A program made the translations under genes and the position numbers. DNA of 64,000 nucleotides from G965267185 sp965267185 (GTDB lineage Bacteria; Pseudomonadota; Alphaproteobacteria; UBA6615): NCBI GenBank assembly GCA_965267185.1, contig OZ253937.1, positions 1,178,001 through 1,242,000 on the forward strand, read 5' to 3'. Positions 17,747-25,803 of this stretch are shown in pieces. Each line of letters opens with the position of its first letter. Positions within the stretch are counted from its first letter, which is position 1. The notes beneath the pieces were generated by a model, which was not told where the DNA came from, searched no databases, and saw nothing but the letters and a program-made list of their open reading frames with translations.

Positions 17747-18328
17747 ATGGCGCAGGTCAAGAAAGCCGAGATCGAAAAGGCAATTGTTGCAGCCGCACAC
17801 GGTTTGTTCTCTGAACAGGGCTATATCGACACAACGATGGCCCAGATCGCCGCCGCCGCCGGCGTCTCCAAATCCAATATCTATGTCTATTTCCCCTCCA
17901 AGCTCGCCGTGCTTTGGGCGATCTGCGATCCCTGGCTGCGCCAGCGTCTCGACCTATTGAGCGACGATGTGGCGGCGATTGCCGACCCGCGCGAGCGCCT
18001 CGCCCAAACTTTGCGCGCGCTATGGATAGATATCCCTGCTGAGGAAAATGGCCTCGCGAACAACATCATGCAGGCGGTCTCCACGATCGACGATGTGGAC
18101 GGCTATAGCCGCGATCTGCTGAGCACCGTCGAAGCTCGGGTGGCCGCTCTCATCGAAGATTGTTTGCCGCCCGACAACGGTGCCCGCCACGCCGAACTCC
18201 TCTCCCACCTGTTCCTGATGGCGTTCGACGGTTTCGTCATCAACCGGCGCTTGGCGGACACCACGCAACGCACCGAAGACCTGATCGCGCTATCCTGCGA
18301 TCTGCTCCATCGCGACCCCCCAGCGTAG
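17747..18328 (+). CDS. TetR-family transcriptional regulator
   Basis: A 193-residue regulator. The N-terminal helix-turn-helix domain is clear: VAAAHGLFSEQGYIDTTMAQ (residues 10-29), then IAAAAGVSKSNIYVYFPSKL. The remaining ~140 residues are a helical ligand-binding domain without recognisable specificity. It is divergent from the NicX-like operon with a 100-bp shared control region that contains a palindrome, so it probably represses that operon and itself, and is released by a pathway compound. It may also affect the hydrolase gene 90 bp downstream on the same strand. Confidence 0.92.
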   Translation: MAQVKKAEIEKAIVAAAHGLFSEQGYIDTTMAQIAAAAGVSKSNIYVYFPSKLAVLWAICDPWLRQRLDLLSDDVAAIADPRERLAQTLRALWIDIPAEENGLANNIMQAVSTIDDVDGYSRDLLSTVEARVAALIEDCLPPDNGARHAELLSHLFLMAFDGFVINRRLADTTQRTEDLIALSCDLLHRDPPA

Positions 18329-18417
18329 ATATCCACCGCACCGTTTTGGCCTGACATCCCCGCGCAGGCATGCTTTTCTATTGTCGGATAATAAAAATTT
18401 TCCGGGGAGAGAAAATC

Positions 18418-19656
18418 ATGATGCGAGCATTCACCGAACAAAAGATGACGCGTTGGGCGGAACAGCGCTGGATCCTCGACGCCATTATTTCCAGCGTCGG
18501 CATGGAGTGGGATCAGCCGCGGCTGGGCTATACCATGTATCCGTGCGGTCCGGATGCAGTGGGCGATTTCCGCACCGTCGGCATGCGCACTAAGAAATTC
18601 GCCGATATGCATCGCGAATTCGCCGGTGCGGCGCGGCGGCGCGAAGCCAAGGCCAAGGCGTTCGAAGATCAGGACCGGTTGGTCTCTGCCCGCGAAAGCT
18701 ATTTTATCGCCTCGATGCTCTATTCGGCCGCACGCTGGCCGATCTTCGAAGCGAGCGACCTTCACATCGACTACAACCGGGCCATGGTCGATTGCTACAA
18801 CAAGTATATCGAGTACGCGCCGCGGCCCATCGAACGGGTTGAAATCCCGTTCGGTGACGGTGTTCTCCCTGGCTACCTCGCCCTGCCCCACGAACCGAAG
18901 GACGGCGAGCGGTTCCCGTGCGCCATCGGCATCGACGGCATGGACGGCTCGAAGGAGATCATGTGTTCGATGTACGGCGACAAGATGCTCGAGCGCGGCA
19001 TGGCAAGCTTCGTTTATGACGGGCCCGGCCAGGGCGAGTGTCCGGTGAATGGCGTCTATGTCACCAAGGACAATCACATGGATGCCGCCCAAGCCGTCTA
19101 TGACTGGCTGGTTGAGCATCCCGCTATTGATGCCGACCGGCTGGTCATCTTCGGACTTAGCTTCGGATCGTTCTTCGGCATGCAGGCCGCCGCCCAACTG
19201 GGTGATAAGGTGCTCGGCGCCGCCGTCACCTTCGTTTGTCACGAGCCCGGTTGTTACACGATCTTCAACATGGCGGCGCCGTCGTTCAAGCTGCGCTTCA
19301 TGTTCATGAGCGACTACGACAACGAAGACGAGTTCGATAAGTTCATTAGCGAGTTCTCGCTCGATCCCATCGTCGACCAAATCAAATGCCCGGTGCTGGT
19401 TCAGGCCGGCCAGGACGAGGAGCTAAGTCCGATCGAATGCACTGAGGATCTAATCGAGAAACTACAGGTGCCGAAAAAACTGGTGTTCTACGAAGGCGAA
19501 CGTCATGCCATCGGCGGCGGCCAGGCGGCCTATATGGGCGAGAACTGGTACACCATGCTCGCCGATTGGTGCCTCGACCGGGTGAACGGCAAGCCGGCAC
19601 CCAACGAGAACGTGCTGATCAATCAATTGGGCCAGCAAGAAGTCACGCCCTACTAG
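18418..19656 (+). CDS. Alpha/beta hydrolase, DHPON-hydrolase/FrsA-like
   Basis: A 412-residue enzyme of the group containing 2,6-dihydroxypseudooxynicotine hydrolase, a C-C bond hydrolase of nicotine catabolism, and FrsA-like esterases. A helical N-terminal cap (about 1-130) precedes the alpha/beta core. The nucleophile elbow GLSFGSFFGMQAA carries Ser near residue 246. An Asp in AGQDEELSP and a His in GERHAIGGG complete a triad. The start has GGGGAGAG about 10 bp upstream; a second ATG follows directly. Located next to the TetR gene and the NicX-like operon, it may cleave a side chain or ring product of the same compound (inference). Confidence 0.82.
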   Translation: MMRAFTEQKMTRWAEQRWILDAIISSVGMEWDQPRLGYTMYPCGPDAVGDFRTVGMRTKKFADMHREFAGAARRREAKAKAFEDQDRLVSARESYFIASMLYSAARWPIFEASDLHIDYNRAMVDCYNKYIEYAPRPIERVEIPFGDGVLPGYLALPHEPKDGERFPCAIGIDGMDGSKEIMCSMYGDKMLERGMASFVYDGPGQGECPVNGVYVTKDNHMDAAQAVYDWLVEHPAIDADRLVIFGLSFGSFFGMQAAAQLGDKVLGAAVTFVCHEPGCYTIFNMAAPSFKLRFMFMSDYDNEDEFDKFISEFSLDPIVDQIKCPVLVQAGQDEELSPIECTEDLIEKLQVPKKLVFYEGERHAIGGGQAAYMGENWYTMLADWCLDRVNGKPAPNENVLINQLGQQEVTPY

Positions 19657-19684
19657 AGCAGCTTAGCGACGGGCCAGCCGCGTT

Positions 19685-20308
19685 CTACCGCGGTTGGCCG
19701 TCGTGGAACTCGCGTTCGAAAATTTCACCCAGGGTCGAGTAGAAAAACCCATTCAGGCGCCCGATGGGGTGAAGTTTCGTCATGTCGATGTAGCCGTTGG
19801 TCATACACTCAGGGTCGACATGGAAGTAAACCACTTCACCGATCGCCAGCGGGTGGCGATTGGGGCCAAGTTCGATCACCTGGTGCAACTTGCACTCGAA
19901 ATGGATCGGCACTTCCTTGACCCGGGGCGATTTGACCTTGACCGCCGGGATTGGTGTTAGACCCGTCGCCTCGAATTCGCTTTCGCCTTCGGGGATCGCG
20001 TTGGCGGAGTCGACCATTTCCTGCCACACCGGCTCGGTGACGACGTTGAAACAGAAATCGCCGACCTCCTTGATGTTCTTCAACGTATGCTTCTCCGACC
20101 CGTCGGGGTTACGGGCAATCGTTAGCGAGATCATTGGCGGCGCCACGCAAACGACGGTGAAGAAGCTGAACGGCGCAAGATTGTTTCTGCCCTGCCCATC
20201 GACCGTCGAGGCCCAGCCGATGGGCCGCGGCACCACCGCCCCGGTCAGCAGGCGATAGACCTCCCGCCGCTCAATCTCGGACGGATCGAATTCCAAATAG
20301 CTCGACAT
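19685..20308 (-). CDS. Flavin reductase family protein
   Basis: A 207-residue FMN-binding split-barrel protein (flavin_reduct/DIM6 type). The signature LTGAVVPRPIGWASTVDGQG near residue 21 and NNLAPFSFFTVVCVAPPMIS near residue 44 form the flavin site. HTLKNIKEVGDFCFNVVTE is the conserved helix/strand that follows. Such proteins supply reduced flavin to two-component monooxygenases or bind FMN in related reactions. No large oxygenase component is adjacent, so the partner is unknown. It is convergent with the DHPON-hydrolase-like gene. Confidence 0.9.
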   Translation of the reverse strand: MSSYLEFDPSEIERREVYRLLTGAVVPRPIGWASTVDGQGRNNLAPFSFFTVVCVAPPMISLTIARNPDGSEKHTLKNIKEVGDFCFNVVTEPVWQEMVDSANAIPEGESEFEATGLTPIPAVKVKSPRVKEVPIHFECKLHQVIELGPNRHPLAIGEVVYFHVDPECMTNGYIDMTKLHPIGRLNGFFYSTLGEIFEREFHDGQPR

Positions 20309-20441
20309 CGTTCAGTCACTCCCCAAGGCACGCAGGCAGCTCTCGCGCCTGAGCAAATATTTGACTGCGACAGGTTATATCCCGAACAATGGCGGGAACA
20401 ACGTTAGGCGGCTAATAAAACAAACATCAGGGGAGAGCGCT

Positions 20442-21371
20442 ATGTACGTTGATCCGCAAATCAAACAGTTTGTCGACGATCTCGTTGCCCAAAACTCACC
20501 GCACCCGGTCGATATGGGACTGGAGGGCGCCCGCGAGGGATTTAGCCAGTTGTGGCAAGCGGTCAATCCGCCGACCCGCGACCTGGCACGCAACGATGAG
20601 ATAACAATCGAAGGGCCGCGCGGCGACATCCGCTGCAAGGTCTACGCGCCCCGTACCGGCGGCGACCCGTTGCCGGTGCTCGCCTACTTCCATGGCGGCG
20701 GCTGCTGTCTGCTCTCGCCCGAAGACTATGAGGGCACCAATACGCAACTCGCCGACGACGCGGACTGTATCGTCGTGGTGCCGCAGTATCGGCTCGCCCC
20801 GGAGTTCCCTTTTCCGGCCCCCTTGGAGGATTGCTACGCCACGCTGCGCTGGCTGCAGGAAAATGCCGGCGACATCGGCGGCGACCCGTCACGTGTCGCC
20901 ATCGCCGGCGATAGCGGCGGCGGCTATCTGACTGCCGCGGTTGCGTTGGAAGCAAAGCGCAACAATACGCCGCAACCGGTATTGCAAATTTTGATCTATC
21001 CGATGGCCGACATGGCTGGTCTCTCACCATCGCGCGTCGAAGAAACCATGTTTCTCGACGACCGGACGCTGCAATGGGTGATCTCCATGCACGCGCCGGA
21101 TAACCGGCTCGACCCGCGCGCTTCCCCCATCCATGCCGAAGATCATTCCGGCTTGGCGCCGGCGCTGATGATCGCGGCTCAGATCGATCCCTTACGCGAC
21201 GAGGGGCGCGCCTACGCCTCGAAGCTACAGAACGCCGGTGTGCCGACCCAATACCATTTGTATCAGGGCGTGGTGCACGGCTTCTTCAATTTCGGCAGCT
21301 TTTCCGATCAAGCCAACACGGCCGTGCAGCAGGCGGTGAGCGCGTTAAAAACTGCCTTCGCCGCTACCTAA
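20442..21371 (+). CDS. HSL-family esterase/lipase
   Basis: A 309-residue carboxylesterase of the hormone-sensitive lipase family (bacterial family IV). The oxyanion-hole motif AYFHGGGCCLLSPEDYEG is near residue 81. The nucleophile IAGDSGGGYLTAAVAL has Ser near residue 157. Asp in AQIDPLRDEG and His in VVHGFFNFG complete the triad. The start at 20442 follows a clear GGGGAG site; the longer frame has no support. No signal peptide is seen, so it is likely cytosolic. It converges on the PhyH gene with only 7 bp between stops. Confidence 0.93.
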   Translation: MYVDPQIKQFVDDLVAQNSPHPVDMGLEGAREGFSQLWQAVNPPTRDLARNDEITIEGPRGDIRCKVYAPRTGGDPLPVLAYFHGGGCCLLSPEDYEGTNTQLADDADCIVVVPQYRLAPEFPFPAPLEDCYATLRWLQENAGDIGGDPSRVAIAGDSGGGYLTAAVALEAKRNNTPQPVLQILIYPMADMAGLSPSRVEETMFLDDRTLQWVISMHAPDNRLDPRASPIHAEDHSGLAPALMIAAQIDPLRDEGRAYASKLQNAGVPTQYHLYQGVVHGFFNFGSFSDQANTAVQQAVSALKTAFAAT

Positions 21372-21378
21372 CGGCGGC

Positions 21379-22275
21379 TTACTCTGCCGCCGTCTTATCC
21401 TCACCGGCTTGGGCGGAAAAGATCGAGGTGTAGCCGCCCGACCAATCCGGCGGAATGAGGCACGGCCGCGGATCGTGGCGGGCCCAGCGCGCCCGCGTCC
21501 CCCGCACCACCTCGTAGGCATGCACCGAGGGGTCGGGGTGCGGCGTATAGGCGAAGGCATCCCCGGCGGCATAGGCGTGGAGCAATAGCGGACGCCCGTC
21601 ATTACGCTGGCTCGGCGGTGACGAATGTACGGTGCGGCAATTATGGATCGTCACCGAGCCCGCTGGCCCGGCCAGCACGGCAGCATTCGAGGTGTCGAGG
21701 TTTGCTGCCTCTTCGTCGCTCAGGCAGCCAGTCCACGCGCCGTCCGCGTCGTACTGGTCGTAGAGCGGACCGTCCTGGCTACCGGGCAACACCGTCAGCG
21801 GTCCGTCGTCGAGGCCGGTATCGCGCAAATAGATACCGACCGTGAGTGGCGTGTAATTGGTGTGCGGATAGAACTGGATATCTTGGTGCCACGCCACTCG
21901 GTCGTCGCCGTCGTGCCACTTAAAGTTCAGTTTGGAGTGATGGTAGATCACGTCGGGCCCGAGCAGGTCAGCGACCACATCGGCAATTAACCCGGTCGCC
22001 ACGTCCCAATAGAGGGGATGCTGCTCGTCGGGCCGCTTGAGGCGGCGCACCTGCGGATTTTCAGAGCTATGACCGGGGGCGAGGTCGAAGGTGCTGTCGG
22101 ACTCGGTTTGCCCGCGGCTGCGCTCAATGAAGGCATCGGTCACCTCGTTCAATCGCGCAATTGTTTCGGCGTCGATCAGCCGCTCCAACAGCAGGTAGCC
22201 GTTGGTGTGATAGAATGCGCGCTGATCCTGGCTTAATACGCGGAGCGGCAGGCTCGATAGTTGGTCTGGCGTCAT
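21379..22275 (-). CDS. Phytanoyl-CoA dioxygenase family protein
   Basis: A 298-residue Fe(II)/2-oxoglutarate dioxygenase of the PhyH type. The metal triad is visible: His-x-Asp in RVAWHQDIQFYPHTNYTPL (about residue 135) and distal His in RTVHSSPPSQRND (about residue 238), with Arg and LLLHAYAA following as the 2-oxoglutarate-binding side. The double-stranded beta-helix motif GPLTVLPGSQDGPLYDQYD is well preserved. The start at 22275 (MTPDQLSSLP) is chosen because the upstream extension is Cys/Arg rich and improbable. Substrates of bacterial members are diverse, and none can be assigned. Confidence 0.88.
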   Translation of the reverse strand: MTPDQLSSLPLRVLSQDQRAFYHTNGYLLLERLIDAETIARLNEVTDAFIERSRGQTESDSTFDLAPGHSSENPQVRRLKRPDEQHPLYWDVATGLIADVVADLLGPDVIYHHSKLNFKWHDGDDRVAWHQDIQFYPHTNYTPLTVGIYLRDTGLDDGPLTVLPGSQDGPLYDQYDADGAWTGCLSDEEAANLDTSNAAVLAGPAGSVTIHNCRTVHSSPPSQRNDGRPLLLHAYAAGDAFAYTPHPDPSVHAYEVVRGTRARWARHDPRPCLIPPDWSGGYTSIFSAQAGEDKTAAE

Positions 22276-22455
22276 CGTGTTGGTTTTCCGCTCTTGGCGG
22301 CACCTGGCCGCAGCGCAACGGTATTTTGTCGAGCCTAACACCGCCCCCGATCTAAAGCGAGCTTTGGGGTCCCTGTGACAACGACACAGCGCCAACCCGG
22401 CTTCCCCGACACTGTTGTGACCGGCATCACTGGCAAGGACGGGGCAGTTCTCCAA

Positions 22456-22502
22456 AATGAAACAAATGTTTCATTGGCGAATATTTGGAGCAGAGCTATA
22501 AT
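22456..22502 (+). promoter_or_regulatory. Sigma70-like promoter with overlapping palindromic operator
   Basis: TTGGCG (22474-22479) and a perfect TATAAT (22497-22502) are spaced by 17 bp, a textbook vegetative promoter facing the globin-cyclase pair. AATGAAACAAATGTTTCATT (22456-22475) is a perfect 8-4-8 palindrome whose right arm overlaps the -35. A regulator bound there would most likely repress. The rest of the 22276-22586 gap holds a small GACGC-GAA-GCGTC hairpin and nothing else I can identify. Confidence 0.65.
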
Positions 22503-22586
22503 TTTATCGGGGAATAGCTTAAAGGGCGTGGGATTGCTGACGCGAAGCGTCGGTTCGCTATGCCCTACCGCCAGAGGAAAACGGCA

Positions 22587-22946
22587 GTGAGCACATCGAT
22601 TTTCGAACACTATGGCGGCTTCGCCAAGATAAGCCGCGTGGTTTCCGAGTTCTACGACCGGATGCTGGATTCACCTAATTTGGCGGGCTATTTCGACAAC
22701 ACCGATATGCGGCGCCTGGTCGACCACCAGACCAAGTTCATCGCCTCGCTGATGGGCGGTCCCGGAGAAATTTCCAACGAGGCGCTTGAACGCGCCCATG
22801 CGCGGCTGGGCATCGACCAGGATGCGTTGGACGAGATGATCGGAATCCTCTCCGAAACGCTGGAAGATTTCGAGTTCGAAGATAGCGACATCAAAGCAAT
22901 CGGCGCTGAATTGAAACAGCGCGGCAAATATATCGTGACCCGGTAA
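22587..22946 (+). CDS. Truncated hemoglobin
   Basis: A 119-residue 2-on-2 globin. Visible features are the N-terminal IFEHYGGFAKISRVVSEFYD (B-helix Tyr at FYD), the E-helix segment DHQTKFIASLMGG, and the proximal His in EALERAHARLGI. Group 1 or a divergent relative is most likely. The GTG at 22587 has AGAGGA 8 bp upstream; an ATG at 22560 would add 9 residues. It is followed 6 bp later by a PAS-adenylate cyclase gene, so both are almost certainly co-transcribed from the strong promoter upstream. It could detoxify NO or O2, or deliver or sense gas for the cyclase (inference). Confidence 0.85.
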   Translation: MSTSIFEHYGGFAKISRVVSEFYDRMLDSPNLAGYFDNTDMRRLVDHQTKFIASLMGGPGEISNEALERAHARLGIDQDALDEMIGILSETLEDFEFEDSDIKAIGAELKQRGKYIVTR

Positions 22947-22952
22947 TAACGG

Positions 22953-24029
22953 ATGCCGGACGATCACTCGCAACCGATCGATGCCGCCGATGGCGCGACC
23001 TTAAAACATCTGGTTCAGTCGCTTGCCGTCGGTGTCGCCATTGTCGACCCCGAAACCTGGGCGGTCGAGTTCGAGAACGCAAAATTTTTTCAATGGTTCC
23101 CGCCGGTCGAAGATACCGACGAACCGTTGGGTGCAAGGGTCAATGGCCTGAACCTGCAACGGGTCAAGGACCGCATCGGCGGCCCCCGCGCCTACAGGGT
23201 AGAGGTGGAAAGCCGATCCGAGACCCGCCCGATACCGGTCGCAGTGGAATTTAAAACATTGCCCGGCAACGGCGACGACCGCGTTCTGGTGGAGTGCCGC
23301 GACATCTCCAAGCAACGCGAGACCGAATACATGCTCGAATCCTATTCGACCATGTCCGAGCGTCACACGCGCGATTTGCAGAAAGAAAAAGAGCGGGTGG
23401 AAAAGCTGTTGCTCAACATTATGCCGCGCTCGATCTACGAAGAACTCAAGGACTACGGCACGACGAGCCCGCAACGCTTCGACGACGCCACGGTGATGAT
23501 GCTCGATTTCGTCGACTTCACCGAAATGGCGATCTCGCAGGACCCCAGCGGATTGATCGCCGAACTCAACGACATCTTTTCCGCTTTCGACCGCATCGTC
23601 GAGCTGTTCGGCTGCGAGCGCATTAAAACCATCGGCGACGCCTATATGGCGGTATCCGGCGTGCCGGAAGAAACACCCGAGCACGCACAGAACGTCGCCC
23701 GCGTCGCGCTGCGCATGAAGCGTTATCTGGAAAAACGCAATGCGGCCCACACGGAACAGTGGCTCGGCCGTATCGGCATCAACTCAGGTCCGGTAATCGG
23801 ATCGATCGTCGGTATCCAGAAATACGTCTATGACATCTTCGGCCCCGGCGTGAACCTGGCGGCGCGCATGGAAGAGTTCGCCGAGCCGATGACGATCACC
23901 TTGTGTGAGAACACCTACGAACTCATCAAAGACGAGTTCATGTGCCGGGAAATCGGCGAAGTCGAGGTGAAGGGCTTCGGCTCCTTACGGCTCTTCCAGT
24001 TGGAAAGTGAGATCCCCGGCAGGCGCTAG
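22953..24029 (+). CDS. PAS-coiled coil-class III adenylate cyclase
   Basis: A 358-residue soluble cyclase. A PAS-like sensor (about 10-115) is followed by a signalling helix/coiled coil (about 115-165, rich in Glu/Lys/Arg) and the catalytic domain (about 170-350). The first metal Asp is in MMLDFVDFTE and the second in KTIGDAYMAVSG. The purine-specificity positions read Lys (in ERIKTIGDAY) and Asp (in YVYDIFG), predicting ATP rather than GTP. The transition-state Asn and Arg lie in GVNLAARME. Layout resembles soluble guanylate cyclases. Coupling to a truncated hemoglobin suggests gas or redox control of cAMP (inference). Confidence 0.92.
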   Translation: MPDDHSQPIDAADGATLKHLVQSLAVGVAIVDPETWAVEFENAKFFQWFPPVEDTDEPLGARVNGLNLQRVKDRIGGPRAYRVEVESRSETRPIPVAVEFKTLPGNGDDRVLVECRDISKQRETEYMLESYSTMSERHTRDLQKEKERVEKLLLNIMPRSIYEELKDYGTTSPQRFDDATVMMLDFVDFTEMAISQDPSGLIAELNDIFSAFDRIVELFGCERIKTIGDAYMAVSGVPEETPEHAQNVARVALRMKRYLEKRNAAHTEQWLGRIGINSGPVIGSIVGIQKYVYDIFGPGVNLAARMEEFAEPMTITLCENTYELIKDEFMCREIGEVEVKGFGSLRLFQLESEIPGRR

Positions 24030-24039
24030 AGTAGCTCTT

Positions 24040-24369
24040 TCACGCGGCGGCCCGCGGCCCGGCGAGAATAATCACCGCACCGACGATACACACCATCCCG
24101 CCGATGGCGTCCCAGCGGTCCGGACGCATGCCCTCGACCGCCCAGAGCCAAAGCAGCGACGAAAAGATATAAACACCGCCATAGGCGGCATAGGCGCGCC
24201 CGGCAAACACCGCGTCGATCCGGGTGAGCGCCAGCGCGAACAACACAAGCAGCACGGCGCCGGGAATTGTCCAAAGCACGCTCTTGTCCAATCGCAGCCA
24301 CGCCCAAAAGGCGAAACTGCCGGCGATTTCGGCGAGCGCCGCCGCGCCATACCAAAAGAAGGTCGTCAT
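24040..24369 (-). CDS. YnfA/UPF0060 family membrane protein
   Basis: A 109-residue inner-membrane protein with four predicted helices, distantly like small multidrug-resistance transporters. The family signature near the C-terminus, RAYAAYGGVYIFSSLLWLW followed by RPDRWDAIGG, is clear, as is ALAEIAGSFAFWAWLR in the first helix. The start at 24369 (MTTFFWYG) gives the normal family length; the longer frame is spurious. It converges on the cyclase gene with 10 bp between stops. The transported substrate is unknown. Confidence 0.92.
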   Translation of the reverse strand: MTTFFWYGAAALAEIAGSFAFWAWLRLDKSVLWTIPGAVLLVLFALALTRIDAVFAGRAYAAYGGVYIFSSLLWLWAVEGMRPDRWDAIGGMVCIVGAVIILAGPRAAA

Positions 24370-24515
24370 TCTCGGTCTCCTCGCAGATCGGTGGCGCCGC
24401 GCACCTGAAACCGAAACGTTGCCGATTTCTGGAGTCGGTGGAAGGCGAATGTTAGACAGTCCTGCCGCACCCGCTCTTTGTGCGATAGGGTGCGGCAACA
24501 ACGAGGGAGCGAGAC

Positions 24516-25238
24516 ATGCCAGACCGGTTCGGCCCGCGCGGCACCTTTGCGGTGATCATTCCGCTGCAAAACGCCAACATGCAGCCCGAGTTCGAAGCCA
24601 TGCGGCCGGAGGGCATCAACAACCAGATTTACCGCTTCGATATCTCCGCCCATAACGCCGCGTCGGACGCGGTCGTCGAGGCGGTCTCGGGTTCCAAGCT
24701 GTGCTGGCCCGACATGATTATCGGTACCGTTTCCATGGAGATGCACGCCTGGTCGCGCGACCAGCAGGCCGACTACCGCGCCAAGTTCAACGAGCAAGCC
24801 GGCGACATTCCCACCGTGCTATCAACCGACGCGACCGAGGCCGCTCTGCGGACGATCGGCGCCAAACGGATCGGCATACTGGCGCCGATGTCGCCAGAGA
24901 ACTCTGAGAGCGCTCAGAAATACTATGAGACGGGCGGGTTCGAAGTTCCCTACACGACATCGCTAATGGTCAAAAGATCGGAAGACATCATCAAAGTGAC
25001 GCTCGACGAGATCAACGCCGGGCTCGCGGATATCGACCATGACGATGTCGACACTCTTCTGCACGTCGGCGGGGCACTCGGCATCGTCGGTATGATCGAG
25101 GAACTCGAGGCACGCTTCGGCAAACCCGTAATTTCGGTCAATGCGGCAACCTACTGGTACGCTCTGCGCAAGCACGGTATCGCCGATCCCCTGCCCGGCT
25201 TCGGGCAATTGCTTCTGCAGACCAGCGTCGCCGAATAG
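24516..25238 (+). CDS. Asp/Glu racemase superfamily, maleate-isomerase/AMDase-like
   Basis: A 240-residue protein with the two-lobed fold of maleate isomerase and arylmalonate decarboxylase. Recognisable segments are TFAVIIPLQNANMQPEFEAM at the N-terminus, STDATEAALRTIGAKRIGIL at the lobe junction, and KPVISVNAATYWYALRKHG near the C-terminus. Active members normally use one or two cysteines. Here the equivalent loops read MIIGTVSMEMHAWS and LLHVGGALGIVG, and the only Cys (in SKLCWPDMI) is off position. Activity may therefore differ or be lost. In nicotinate catabolism a maleate isomerase (NicE) follows NicX, but this gene is 7 kb away. Confidence 0.8.
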   Translation: MPDRFGPRGTFAVIIPLQNANMQPEFEAMRPEGINNQIYRFDISAHNAASDAVVEAVSGSKLCWPDMIIGTVSMEMHAWSRDQQADYRAKFNEQAGDIPTVLSTDATEAALRTIGAKRIGILAPMSPENSESAQKYYETGGFEVPYTTSLMVKRSEDIIKVTLDEINAGLADIDHDDVDTLLHVGGALGIVGMIEELEARFGKPVISVNAATYWYALRKHGIADPLPGFGQLLLQTSVAE

Positions 25239-25341
25239 GGCGACGGGGAAATTATCGAAAAAAAATCGAGTCTTCTTGCGACGGAATATCGATCCCCACC
25301 CCGTGTAAGGATCAGTCGATATTCAAACCGAGGAGACCTCG

Positions 25342-25803
25342 ATGTCCTTTACCCGCCAACCCGGCCTCACCGCCATTCTTGCCGGTGTCCTGACCGTCGG
25401 CTTGACCGCAAGCGCTCTGGCGCAGGGCGGCCCCCACGCCGACGGGGAACCGTCCCGCTTTGCCACCCGGCAACTGACCCTGCTCGATACCGATGGGAGC
25501 GGTGGCGTAAGCCAGCAGGAGATCGCCCAAGAGCATGGCAGGCTTCTCGCCGCCGCCGACGTGAATGGCGACGGTCAGCTCTCGGTCGAAGAATTCCGCC
25601 GCCGTGGCACGTTCTTTATCCGCCTTGGAAGCACCACATTCTTCGACTTAATTGACACCAACGGCGACCAGCAGATTTCCGAGGCTGAATTGAACCAGCC
25701 GATGGAGCGTTGGTTCGCCCGACGCGACGCCAATAACGATGGCAGCATCGATGCCGCAGAGTTCAACGACGGCCGTAAGACCTTCGGAAGACGCCACCGC
25801 TAA
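25342..25803 (+). CDS. Secreted four-EF-hand calcium-binding protein
   Basis: A 153-residue exported protein. The signal peptide ends at about residue 27 (SALAQGG). Four EF-hand-like loops follow: DTDGSGGVSQQE (about 50), DVNGDGQLSVEE (about 73), DTNGDQQISEAE (about 101) and DANNDGSIDAAE (about 127), so Ca2+ binding is likely. It is first in an apparent operon with an ECF sigma factor and a putative anti-sigma factor, suggesting that a periplasmic Ca2+-responsive protein is either the trigger or a target of that system. A GAGGAGAC site precedes the ATG. Confidence 0.9.
   Translation: MSFTRQPGLTAILAGVLTVGLTASALAQGGPHADGEPSRFATRQLTLLDTDGSGGVSQQEIAQEHGRLLAAADVNGDGQLSVEEFRRRGTFFIRLGSTTFFDLIDTNGDQQISEAELNQPMERWFARRDANNDGSIDAAEFNDGRKTFGRRHR

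Noticed and set aside
18103..19380. A 425-codon minus-strand frame over the TetR and DHPON-hydrolase-like genes
   Set aside because: It spans two clear genes and their promoter, with no family features.
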